Position numbers and translations under genes: made by a program. A stretch of DNA of 64,000 bases from Nocardia mangyaensis (GTDB taxonomy: Bacteria; Actinomycetota; Actinomycetes; Mycobacteriales; Mycobacteriaceae): the NCBI RefSeq assembly GCF_001886715.1, contig NZ_CP018082.1:3410001-3474000 (forward strand), read 5' to 3'. The stretch's first letter is position 1. Every line of letters begins with the position of its first letter. The notes beneath the pieces are model-generated. The model was not told where the DNA came from and ran no database searches. It saw nothing but the letters and a program-made list of their open reading frames with translations. Below, piece by piece: positions 24,119 through 31,921 of this stretch.

Positions 24119-25813
24119 TCAGCCCCGAGCGCGGCGCGCCATCGCACGTCCGGCCGCACGTCCGGAGAAGATGCAGCCGCCGAGGAACGTGCCCTCCAGC
24201 GCGTTGTAACCGTGCACGCCGCCACCGCCGAAACCGGCGACCTCACCGGCCGCGTACAGCCCTGACAAGACCGCGCCGTCCGGACGCAGCACCTGGGAAT
24301 CCAGGTCGGTCTGCAAGCCGCCGAGGGTCTTTCGGGTCAGGATGTTCAGGCGCACCGCGATGAGCGGGCCGTGCGCGGGATCGAGGATGCGGTGCGGCTT
24401 GACGACCCGGCCCGCCTTGTCGCCGATGTACCTGCGCGCGTTGCCGATCGCGGCCAGTTGCGCGTCCTTGGTGTAGGCATTGGTCACCTCGCGGTCCCTG
24501 GCCACGATCTGGCGCTCGAGTTCGGCGGCGTCGAGCCGGGGCCCGCGCGCGATGGCGTTCATCCCGTCGACGAGCTCGGTCAGCGAATCGGCGACGACGA
24601 AGTCCACCCCGTGCTGCTTGAACGCCTCCACCGGACCCGGCGCGCCCTTGGCCAGCCTGCTGCGCAGGGTGAGTTTCAGGTCCTTGCCGGTGATGTCGGG
24701 ATTCTGCTCCGAGCCCGAGAGCGCGAACTCCTTCTCGATGATCGTCTGGTCCAGCACGAACCACGAGTAGTCATAGCCGGTGGACAGGATCTGGCGCATG
24801 GTGGCATTGGTGTCGAAGCCGGGAAAACACGGTGCGGGCAACCGAATACCGTTGGCGTCGAACCACAGTGACGACGGGCCGGGAATGATCCGGATGGCGT
24901 GATCGGGCCAGACCGGATCCCAGTTGTTGATCCCCTCGGTGTAGTGCCACATCCGGTCGCGATTGACCAGCGCCGCGCCGGCCTGCTCGGAGATGCCGAG
25001 CATCCGGCCGTCCACAGAGGCGGGCACGCCCGAGATCATCGTCTCCGGGCACGGGCCGAGGCGTTCGGTGGGCCAGTTGCGTCGGATCAGGTCGTGCGCG
25101 TGCCCGATCCCGCCCGAACTCACCAGCACCGACGGTGCGTGGACGCTGAACTCGCCCAGCACATCCCGGTTCGAGGCCACACCGCGTTCAGTCTCGCTGG
25201 GTGCGAGCACGCTACCGGTGACCCCGGTGACCGCACCGTCCTCGACGATCAGTTCGTCGACCCGATGCCGGAACGCGAAGCGCACCAGGCCGCGCGCCTC
25301 ACCGGCCAGCACAGGCTCGAGGAAGACCCGGACCACTTCGGGTCCGGTACCCCAGGTCAGGTGGAAGCGGGGGACCGAGTTGCCGTGCCCGTCGGCCAGG
25401 CCGCCACCGCGCTCGGCCCAGCCGACCAGCGGTGTGAATCGCAATCCCAAGGCGTGCAGGTAATCCCGCTTCTCCTCGGTCGCGAACCGGACATAGGCGC
25501 GGGCCCACTCGCGAGCCATCCGGTCCTCGTCGTCGCGATCGAAACCCGCCGAACCCAGCCAATCCTGGAGCGCGAGTTCATAGGAGTCCTTGACACCGAG
25601 ACGGCGCTGCTCCGGGCTGTCGACCAGGAACAGTCCGCCCAGCGACCAGAACGCCTGACCACCGAGATTGGCGCGGTTCTCCTGATCGAGGACGAGCACC
25701 TTGCGCCCGGCCAGCACGAGTTCGTGCGTGGCCACCAGTCCCGCCAGTCCGGCGCCGACGACGATCGCGTCGGGGGTGAAGTCATCGGTGGGTGTTGGCG
25801 CTGCGCTCGACAT
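24119..25813 (-). CDS. FAD-binding dehydrogenase, KstD/Rv0785-like
   Basis: 564 residues. The FAD motif AIVVGAGLAGLVATHEL is at ~17-33, followed by VLDQENRANLGGQAFWSLGG. The C-terminal FAD block is LSGLYAAGEVAGFGGGGVHGYNALEGTFLGGC near 515-545 (cited in parts GLYAAGEVAGFGGGG and NALEGTFLGGC). This is the length and style of the actinobacterial FAD-binding dehydrogenases related to 3-ketosteroid delta-1-dehydrogenase and fumarate reductase. Substrate unknown; steroid genes are not adjacent. ATG 25813 lacks a clear Shine-Dalgarno. The gene is convergent with the IclR gene nine bases away. Confidence 0.85.
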   Translation of the reverse strand: MSSAAPTPTDDFTPDAIVVGAGLAGLVATHELVLAGRKVLVLDQENRANLGGQAFWSLGGLFLVDSPEQRRLGVKDSYELALQDWLGSAGFDRDDEDRMAREWARAYVRFATEEKRDYLHALGLRFTPLVGWAERGGGLADGHGNSVPRFHLTWGTGPEVVRVFLEPVLAGEARGLVRFAFRHRVDELIVEDGAVTGVTGSVLAPSETERGVASNRDVLGEFSVHAPSVLVSSGGIGHAHDLIRRNWPTERLGPCPETMISGVPASVDGRMLGISEQAGAALVNRDRMWHYTEGINNWDPVWPDHAIRIIPGPSSLWFDANGIRLPAPCFPGFDTNATMRQILSTGYDYSWFVLDQTIIEKEFALSGSEQNPDITGKDLKLTLRSRLAKGAPGPVEAFKQHGVDFVVADSLTELVDGMNAIARGPRLDAAELERQIVARDREVTNAYTKDAQLAAIGNARRYIGDKAGRVVKPHRILDPAHGPLIAVRLNILTRKTLGGLQTDLDSQVLRPDGAVLSGLYAAGEVAGFGGGGVHGYNALEGTFLGGCIFSGRAAGRAMARRARG

Positions 25814-26005
25814 GTCAGGAACGTAGCATTCGCGCGCGGTCGGGCGGGACGATTCGAGACGTAACCGTGGCTCGACAGATGCCGACTGCAGGCCGTATCG
25901 CTGCAGGTCAGCGGGTATTCCGTGAGTGAGCACACCGAATGTCGTTGTGGCAGGCGGTGATCGCTCGTTCTCTATTTCTCACAACGGCGTGAGTGGGTGG
26001 GCACG

Positions 26006-26668
26006 ATGACCAACCGGAAGGTAATTCGAATCGGCGCGAGGCACGCGGCGCGTGCGCTGTCGGTGGTGCTACTGGCCATGGGGATCGGGACAGCGATGTC
26101 TCCTGGGCTGACGGCGTGGGCGCGCAGTTGCGCCCCGCTCGACGTCGTGATCGCCCGTGGCACAGCGGAACCCGGACATCTCGGCGCCGCGATCGGCGAC
26201 CCGCTCTATGCGGTGTTGAGTGCGCAACTACCGGTCGACACCACCGCCCACCGGGTCGAGTATCCGGCTGACCTGCTGGTTCCCACGTCCATCAGCGACG
26301 GGACGCGGGCCATGACCGGACATCTGCTGGCTCAGGCCGCGGCCTGCCCTGGCCAGCGTTTCGTGCTGGTGGGCTACTCGCAAGGCGCGTTGGTCACCCA
26401 CGGTGTCCTCGGCTCGCCGGCGACGACCGTGGTGCCGGGCATGTGGGTGCTGCCGCCGGAGCTGTCCTCGCGCGTCGTCGCGGTGCTGCTGTTCGGTGAC
26501 CCACTGCGACTCGTCGGCGGGACGGTCGCGCCGTGGTATGCCGATCGCACCGCGAACTATTGCGCCGCAGGCGATCCCGTGTGCGCGGGTGGGGTCTTCC
26601 CGGCCGCGCACGGCAGCTACCAGTGGGCGTTCGCGGCCGCGGCCGGACAGGTGAACAGTCGGTTGTGA
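26006..26668 (+). CDS. Secreted cutinase-family serine esterase
   Basis: 220 residues. A basic start and hydrophobic segment form a signal peptide (about 1-40; possible cleavage after AWA in TAWARSC). The cutinase fold shows oxyanion-side DVVIARGTAEPG, nucleophile in VGYSQGALV, aspartate in YCAAGDPVCAGG and histidine in HGSYQWAF, with four cysteines placed for two disulfides (SCAPL with ACPGQ, and YCAAGDPVC). Cutinase-like proteins of mycolate actinomycetes act as esterases, phospholipases or thioesterases at the envelope. A GTG at 25997 is the alternative start. Confidence 0.88.
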   Translation: MTNRKVIRIGARHAARALSVVLLAMGIGTAMSPGLTAWARSCAPLDVVIARGTAEPGHLGAAIGDPLYAVLSAQLPVDTTAHRVEYPADLLVPTSISDGTRAMTGHLLAQAAACPGQRFVLVGYSQGALVTHGVLGSPATTVVPGMWVLPPELSSRVVAVLLFGDPLRLVGGTVAPWYADRTANYCAAGDPVCAGGVFPAAHGSYQWAFAAAAGQVNSRL

Positions 26669-26675
26669 GCCGGGT

Positions 26676-27299
26676 TCACGCCCGGACGGCGGGCAGTACC
26701 CCGGACAGGACGATGCCGACCTGCGCCACCGCGCGGTCGGTGCTGCCGGTGGGCTGGAACAGGTGGCTCAGGGTGAGCCGGACCATGATCTCGACGATCG
26801 AGGTCAGTTCGTCGTCGGCGAGTTCGCTCATCCGGTACTGGTCGCGGACAGTGCCGGTGAGCGCGGCGACGGCCCGGCCGAGTACGGGTTCCGGGTCGCT
26901 GACCAGGGCGGGCAGCAGGGCGGTGTCGGCATCCTGGCGGGCCGACAGCACGGCCTTGATGAGGGTGTTGTCGCCCGCGTTGCGCAAGGTGTAGTCCGCC
27001 GCGGCGGTCATTCCGGCCAGCGGATCGTCGGGATGCTCGGCGAGCGTCTCGGCGACGCCGGTGAGGTAGATGCTGGTCTCGCGCTCGATGAGTGCCTCCG
27101 CGAGCGCCTGTTTGGTGCCGATCTCCTTGTAGAGGACCGGTCGGCTGATGCCGACCTCCTTGGCCACGCGCGACATGTTGACCGCGCCCCACCCTTCGGC
27201 GACGACCATCGTGCGGGCGGCGTCGAGCATGCGGTCGCGCAGCAGTTGACGCATCTCGGTCTGGAAGTTCGGCGATTCGGCCACTCGATCATCGTACAT
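26676..27299 (-). CDS. TetR-family regulator divergent from alkB
   Basis: 207 residues. The N-terminal helix-turn-helix is complete (ILDAARTMVVAEGW-type start, here RMLDAARTMVVAEGWGAV, then SRVAKEVGISRPVLYKEIG). The C-terminal ~140 residues are the variable ligand-binding and dimerisation domain. It is transcribed away from alkB with a 128-bp shared gap that is AT-rich and full of short dyads. In Rhodococcus-type alkB operons a TetR protein (AlkU/AlkX-like) is usual and represses the operon; the same role is inferred. A GTG at 27284 is an alternative start. Confidence 0.88.
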   Translation of the reverse strand: MYDDRVAESPNFQTEMRQLLRDRMLDAARTMVVAEGWGAVNMSRVAKEVGISRPVLYKEIGTKQALAEALIERETSIYLTGVAETLAEHPDDPLAGMTAAADYTLRNAGDNTLIKAVLSARQDADTALLPALVSDPEPVLGRAVAALTGTVRDQYRMSELADDELTSIVEIMVRLTLSHLFQPTGSTDRAVAQVGIVLSGVLPAVRA

Positions 27300-27319
27300 G
27301 TGCTATCGAATCTGCTCGT

Positions 27320-27390
27320 TCATTGACAACATAGCCAAAAGTGTATTCACTGAGGACACTATCGGCTAGCTTGTAAACAAAGTAAGCAGA
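27320..27390 (+). promoter_or_regulatory. alkB promoter/operator region
   Basis: The AT-rich gap holds TTGACA (27323-27328) as a good -35, a possible -10 TATTCA (27344-27349) at short spacing, and several small dyads that could be TetR sites: AGTG-TATT-CACT (27340-27351) and TTGT-AA-ACAA inside GCTTGTAAACAAAG. The exact start point cannot be fixed by eye. Confidence 0.45.
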
Positions 27391-27427
27391 ATCTGGGACT
27401 GTGTCTCGGCGATCAGGAGAAATGACG

Positions 27428-28654
27428 ATGACGACATCTCGAATCGATGACCACGAAGGGTCGGCCGCGGTACTGCACTGGCGTGATCCCAAGCGCTACC
27501 TGTGGTTGTTCGGTCTGGTCGCGCCCAGTTCGGCGCTGGTCGCCACGGCTTTCGTGTGGATCTTCAACCAGTTCGGCTGGCACGCGGCCGCCCCGGTCTG
27601 GTGGTGGCTGGGACCGGTGCTGCTCTATGTGCTGCTGCCGATCCTGGACCGCTTCTTCGGCCCCGACGGCAAGAACCCGCCGGAGGAGGTGATGGAACTG
27701 CTCGAGAACGACCGGTACTACCGCTACTGCACCTACGCCTACATCCCGCTGCAACTGACCAGCCTGGTCTTCGCCTGCTATCTGTGGACTGCGGACAACC
27801 TGTCCTGGCTCGGAATCGACGGTGGCCTCGGGGTGGTGTCGAAGATCGGTCTCGCCTTCACGATCGGCGCGATGGGCGGCATCGGCATCAACACCGCGCA
27901 CGAACTCGGGCACAAGAAGGACGAGCTGGAACGCTGGCTGTCCAAGATCACCCTCGCGCAGACCGGTTACGGCCACTTCTACATCGAGCACAACCGGGGC
28001 CACCACGTGCGCGTCTCCACGCCCGAGGACCCCGCGAGCGCGCGCTTCGGTGAATCGTTCTGGGCCTTCCTGCCGCGGTCGGTGTGGGGCAGCCTGACAT
28101 CCGCCTGGGAGCTCGAACGCACCCGGCTGGAGCGAGTGGGCAAGGGCCCGTTCACCCTGCACAACGACGTGCTCAACGCCTGGCTGATGACGGTGGTCCT
28201 GTGGGCCGGGCTGGTCGCGGTGTTCGGTCCGGCCATCCTGCCGTTCCTGCTGATCCAGGCGGTCTACGGGTTCTCCCTGCTGGAGACGGTCAACTATCTC
28301 GAGCACTACGGGCTGCTGCGGCAGAAGACCGCCTCGGGCCGCTACGTACGCTGCACCCCCGAGCACAGCTGGAACTCCGACCACATCGTCACCAACATCT
28401 TCCTCTACCACCTGCAACGCCACAGCGACCACCACGCCAACCCCACCCGGCGCTACCAAACTCTGCGGCACATGGACGGCGCGCCCGAACTGCCCAGCGG
28501 CTACGCGAGCCTGATCGGGCTGGCCTACCTGACTCCGCTGTGGCGCAAGGTGATGGACCCGCGGGTGCTCGCCCACTACGACGGCGACATCACCCTGGTC
28601 AACATCCAGCCCGCCCAGCGGGCCAAGGTCCTGGCGAAGTACGGAGCGAACTGA
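27428..28654 (+). CDS. alkB: Alkane 1-monooxygenase
   Basis: 408 residues, an integral-membrane non-heme di-iron hydroxylase that oxidises n-alkanes at the terminal carbon using rubredoxin. About six membrane helices are visible. All histidine boxes are intact: HELGHKK from H158, EHNRGHH from E187, and LQRHSDHHA from L329, plus the NYLEHYG signature near 292. The ATG at 27428 has AGGAGA seven bases upstream; the ATG at 27422 is too close. The stop overlaps the first rubredoxin start (TGATG). Confidence 0.97.
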   Translation: MTTSRIDDHEGSAAVLHWRDPKRYLWLFGLVAPSSALVATAFVWIFNQFGWHAAAPVWWWLGPVLLYVLLPILDRFFGPDGKNPPEEVMELLENDRYYRYCTYAYIPLQLTSLVFACYLWTADNLSWLGIDGGLGVVSKIGLAFTIGAMGGIGINTAHELGHKKDELERWLSKITLAQTGYGHFYIEHNRGHHVRVSTPEDPASARFGESFWAFLPRSVWGSLTSAWELERTRLERVGKGPFTLHNDVLNAWLMTVVLWAGLVAVFGPAILPFLLIQAVYGFSLLETVNYLEHYGLLRQKTASGRYVRCTPEHSWNSDHIVTNIFLYHLQRHSDHHANPTRRYQTLRHMDGAPELPSGYASLIGLAYLTPLWRKVMDPRVLAHYDGDITLVNIQPAQRAKVLAKYGAN

Positions 28655-28830
28655 TGGCCGCCTACACCTGCCCCGTGTGCGGCTACGTCTACGACGAGCG
28701 GATCGGCGCTCCCCGTGAGGGTTTCGCCGCCGGGACCGCGTGGTCGTCGATTCCCGACGACTGGTGCTGCCCGGACTGCGGCGTTCGCGAGAAGGTCGAT
28801 TTCCAGCTGAGCGAAGGAGCAGCGCGATGA
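28654..28830 (+). CDS. rubA: Rubredoxin 1 of the alk operon
   Basis: 58 residues. Two C-x2-C-G knuckles, [10 protein letters not shown] (C6, C9) and CCPDCG (near 38-42), bind one iron. Between them is [15 protein letters not shown]. The second knuckle is preceded by WC rather than WV, a variation seen in AlkG1-type rubredoxins that often cannot replace AlkG2-type proteins in alkane hydroxylation. It is joined to alkB by TGATG and to the next rubredoxin by ATGA. Confidence 0.93.
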   Translation: MAAYTCPVCGYVYDERIGAPREGFAAGTAWSSIPDDWCCPDCGVREKVDFQLSEGAAR

Positions 28831-29009
28831 ATGACTACACACTGTTCCGCTGTGTGCAGTGCGGCTTCGAGTACGACGAGGCACTGGGCTGGCCCGAAGA
28901 CGGCATCGAGCCGGGCACCCGCTGGGACGACATCCCCGAGGACTGGTCGTGCCCCGACTGCGGCGCCGCCAAGGCCGATTTCGAGATGCTCGAGGTGAGT
29001 CGCGGATGA
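28827..29009 (+). CDS. rubA: Rubredoxin 2 of the alk operon
   Basis: 60 residues, knuckles [10 protein letters not shown] and [14 protein letters not shown], with the canonical [21 protein letters not shown] core given here as [12 protein letters not shown]. This is the AlkG2-like form, the probable electron donor to AlkB. It overlaps both neighbours by ATGA. Confidence 0.95.
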   Translation: MNDYTLFRCVQCGFEYDEALGWPEDGIEPGTRWDDIPEDWSCPDCGAAKADFEMLEVSRG

Positions 29010-30196
29010 GCGGGCGCGTCGTCATCGTCGGCACCGGAGTCGCCGGTGCCACCGCGGCCCAGACCCTGCGCCGCGAGGGGTACGTGGGGGAGATCGTGCT
29101 TCTCGGCGCGGAACCGGACCTGCCCTACCGTCGGCCCGCGGTGTCGAAGGAACTGCTCGCCGGGACCGCCTCCTTCGATCGGACCGTGCTCAAACCGGTG
29201 AAGTTCTGGGCGGACAACCGGATCGACCTGCGGCCCGCCACGCGGGTGGAGTCGATCGATACCGACGGTGCGACAGTGCGATTGGGCACCGGTGAGATGC
29301 TGGGCTACGACAGTCTGCTGCTGGCTACCGGCGCCCGTGCGCGTTCGCTCGAGACCGCTGCCACCCGGGTCCACACGCTGCGAACGCGGTCCGATGTCAC
29401 CGCGCTGCAACAAGCGATCGATGTCGGGGGGTCCCTGCTGATCGTCGGTGGTGGACTCATCGGCTGTGAGGTCGCGGCGACCGCCCGTGGGCTCGGTGCG
29501 GAGGTGACGCTGTTGAACGCGGGACCCGCGTTGCTCGATCGGGTGGTGCCCGACAGCGTGTCCGAACTCGTGCGAGGCATCCATGTCGAGCACGGTGTCG
29601 AGGTCGAGAACGGCGTCGTGACAACGCAACTGGTCGATACCGGGGAAGGTGTCACTGCCACCGGCGCGGACGGTCGCACCTGGACGACGGCCGTCGCTCT
29701 GGTCGCGATCGGCTCGGAACCCGACACCACGCTGGCCGAAGCCGCAGGGCTGGCTGTCAACGACGGGATCGTCATCGACCAGCACTATCGCACCTCGGCA
29801 CCCGGGGTCTTCGCCGCGGGCGACGTCACCACCGGATTCCATCCGCTCCGAGAAGGATTCGATCGTGGCCAACACTGGAACACCGCCATGACCTCGGGCG
29901 CCGCGGCGGCCAAGGCGATTCTCGGCCAACCGGCCGGTCCCGTCGAGGTGCCGTGGGGCTGGACCGACCAGCATGGCCTGTCCCTGCAATTCGCCGGGTG
30001 GATACACCCCTACGACGAAATCGCGGTCGACGGAACCCTGGAATCGCGGGACTTTCTCGCGGTCGCCCTGCGCGGCGGTCGCCCCGTCGGCGCCGTCGCC
30101 ATGGCCAGGCCGCGAGAACTGCGCGCCACCCGCGCACTCATCGCGGCCGGCGAACCCTGGTCCGCGATACCGCCCGAGCTGGCCCGGGTTCGCTGA
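29006..30196 (+). CDS. rubB: Rubredoxin reductase, NAD(P)H-dependent
   Basis: 396 residues. FAD motif [18 protein letters not shown] at ~5-22, then [13 protein letters not shown]. The NADH motif [21 protein letters not shown] lies near 145-165, and the second FAD contact is [14 protein letters not shown] near 262. It moves electrons from NADH through FAD to the rubredoxins encoded upstream. ATGA overlap with rubredoxin 2 completes a four-gene operon. Confidence 0.94.
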   Translation: MSGRVVIVGTGVAGATAAQTLRREGYVGEIVLLGAEPDLPYRRPAVSKELLAGTASFDRTVLKPVKFWADNRIDLRPATRVESIDTDGATVRLGTGEMLGYDSLLLATGARARSLETAATRVHTLRTRSDVTALQQAIDVGGSLLIVGGGLIGCEVAATARGLGAEVTLLNAGPALLDRVVPDSVSELVRGIHVEHGVEVENGVVTTQLVDTGEGVTATGADGRTWTTAVALVAIGSEPDTTLAEAAGLAVNDGIVIDQHYRTSAPGVFAAGDVTTGFHPLREGFDRGQHWNTAMTSGAAAAKAILGQPAGPVEVPWGWTDQHGLSLQFAGWIHPYDEIAVDGTLESRDFLAVALRGGRPVGAVAMARPRELRATRALIAAGEPWSAIPPELARVR

Positions 30197-30273
30197 ACAA
30201 CGGCTGCACGCTGCGGTCAACCGTGTCCCTGGCCGTCGCGTTCGAACACGGCACCGCCACGCCCGTCCGGCTT

Positions 30274-30302
30274 CCGGGTCCACTGGTTCGCCGGAAACCC
30301 GG
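30274..30302. terminator. Possible hairpin after the alk operon
   Basis: CCGGGT (30274-30279) pairs with ACCCGG (30297-30302) across a 17-base loop, with further partial pairing outside (TT/AA). It lies between the convergent rubB and Nudix genes. There is no T-tract, so termination is only plausible. The rest of 30197-30341 shows nothing else. Confidence 0.3.
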
Positions 30303-30341
30303 GAACCTGCGGGCGTGGGGGTGACCGTCTCCGGCGCGCCG

Positions 30342-30824
30342 TCACGCCGCGGGCAGGCCGTCCTCGAGATAGACCGTCGTTCCCTCCACCCGGGCTCGGC
30401 GCGCCGCCGCCACCCGTCGGGACAGGACGCCCGGGAGTCGCTGTGCGGCTTCGGCGGCATCACACCACGACCACCCTCGCAGCTCCTCGGACCGCAGCGT
30501 GATGCGCGCCGTCCGATCGGCACCGAGCAACCCGCCGTCATAGACCAGCATGACGCCGTCATTCGGGTAGATGCCGGGCGGGACCCAATCCACCACCAGT
30601 AGCCGACCGAGCGGCACCGTGAGGTCCAGTTCCTCGCTGATCTCGCGGATCACCGCGGCCCGAGGCGACTCACCGGATTCGACGACACCACCGGGTAGCT
30701 CCCAGTGGTCCTTGTAGGTGGGCTCGACCAGCAGCACCCGGCCCACGTAGTCGACGAACAGCGCACCCGCGCCCATGCGCTTACCAGGCAGCTCGGTGAT
30801 CAGCTCAGCTCGCTCGGCGTCCAT
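30342..30824 (-). CDS. Nudix hydrolase
   Basis: 160 residues. The Nudix box GGVVESGESPRAAVIREISEEL (positions near 44-65, in parts GGVVESGE and REISEEL) is intact apart from Asp at the last glycine. The preceding strand is LFVDYVGRVLLVEPTYKDHWELP. It hydrolyses a nucleoside diphosphate linked to an unknown group. ATG 30824 has AGGGTGG five bases upstream; GTG 30833 abuts that site. Confidence 0.88.
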   Translation of the reverse strand: MDAERAELITELPGKRMGAGALFVDYVGRVLLVEPTYKDHWELPGGVVESGESPRAAVIREISEELDLTVPLGRLLVVDWVPPGIYPNDGVMLVYDGGLLGADRTARITLRSEELRGWSWCDAAEAAQRLPGVLSRRVAAARRARVEGTTVYLEDGLPAA

Positions 30825-30943
30825 GCACGCCACCCTATGTGGCAGCGCGTATTTGGAGGCCGACTGCGGAAATTCGGTCGAATGGATCCGGGTGAGGCCG
30901 CGTGAGGCCGAAAGGTGTCGGTGCTCGGTTCTAGGGTGCGGAT

Positions 30944-31825
30944 ATGGGACATGGAGAGGATACGAAGCGGATCGTCGTCACCACCCCGGTCGGGCACGTG
31001 GGCTCGCGGGTGGTGCGGTTACTGGTGCAAGCGGGCGTTCGACCGACGGTGCTGATGCGCGATCCAGGCCGGTTGACGCCCGAACTCCGGGAGTATGTCG
31101 ACGTAGAGCAGGCCGACCAGGGCGACGCGGACGCGGTGGTGCGGGCGACGCGCGGGGCCGATCGCTTGTTCTGGGTCGACCCACCCGCCCTGGTCGACGG
31201 CGACCCGGTCGCCGGCTACGCGCGCATGGGGGAGTCCGCGGCCCGAGCGGTGACCGAGAACGGGATCGGCGCGACGGTGTTCCTGAGCAGCGTGGGCGCC
31301 GAGCTCCGATCGGGCGCGGGGGAGATCGACGGACTGGCCCGGACCGAACAGTTGTTGGACGCGACCGGCGCGAATGTCGTGCACCTGCGTTGCGGCTACT
31401 TCTTCACCAACCTACTCACCCAACTCGACGAGATCCGAGCCGGAACCCTGTCGACCCCTTGGCCCCTCGACCACGCCTTGGCCTGGGTCGACCCCCGCGA
31501 CATCGGCGAGATCGCCGCCGCCCGCCTGCTCTCGGACACCTGGTCGGGACGCGAGGTACAGGGCGTCCACGGCCCGGAGGACCTCACCTTCACCCACGTC
31601 GCCGAAATTCTGAGTCGCGAACTGGGCCACGAGGTGACCCCGATCCAGATCTCCCAGGACGACCTCCGAGCCGCCCTGACCTCGGCGGGCCTGGGCCCCG
31701 CCCACGTCGACGGCATCGCCGGGATGTCCGCGGGCCTCGGCCCCGGCTTCGTTCCCGAGATCCCCCGCACCCTACTCAGCACCACCCCGACAACCTTGGC
31801 GGCCTGGGCCCGCACGCACCTGTGA
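30944..31825 (+). CDS. NmrA-like NAD(P)-binding protein
   Basis: 293 residues, atypical short-chain dehydrogenase fold. The Rossmann start is RIVVTTPVGHVGSRVVRLL, where the usual GxxGxxG is PVGHVGS, followed by VLMRDPGRL (a phosphate-contacting Arg typical of NADP binding). VFLSSVGAEL and the C-terminal GPEDLTFTHVAEIL match the NmrA/QOR2 group. Likely a redox sensor or quinone/NAD(P)H reductase. It is monocistronic and ends in a strong terminator. Confidence 0.8.
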   Translation: MGHGEDTKRIVVTTPVGHVGSRVVRLLVQAGVRPTVLMRDPGRLTPELREYVDVEQADQGDADAVVRATRGADRLFWVDPPALVDGDPVAGYARMGESAARAVTENGIGATVFLSSVGAELRSGAGEIDGLARTEQLLDATGANVVHLRCGYFFTNLLTQLDEIRAGTLSTPWPLDHALAWVDPRDIGEIAAARLLSDTWSGREVQGVHGPEDLTFTHVAEILSRELGHEVTPIQISQDDLRAALTSAGLGPAHVDGIAGMSAGLGPGFVPEIPRTLLSTTPTTLAAWARTHL

Positions 31826-31862
31826 CGAGCGACCACGCCTGGTCATGCGCCGGTCGAGAAAG

Positions 31863-31910
31863 ACGAAACCGGTCCGGTCACGAAAGTTCGTGACCGGACC
31901 GCTGTTTCGT
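31863..31910. terminator. Bidirectional terminator with 22-bp stem
   Basis: CGGTCCGGTCACGAA (31870-31884) pairs perfectly with TTCGTGACCGGACCG (31887-31901) around a two-base loop AG. Outside, ACGAAAC (31863-31869) pairs with GTTTCGT (31904-31910) after a two-base bulge. Short A- and T-rich flanks on either side suit termination of both convergent transcripts (NmrA-like gene and the acyl reductase gene). Confidence 0.85.
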
Positions 31911-31921
31911 GTGGTGTAGGA

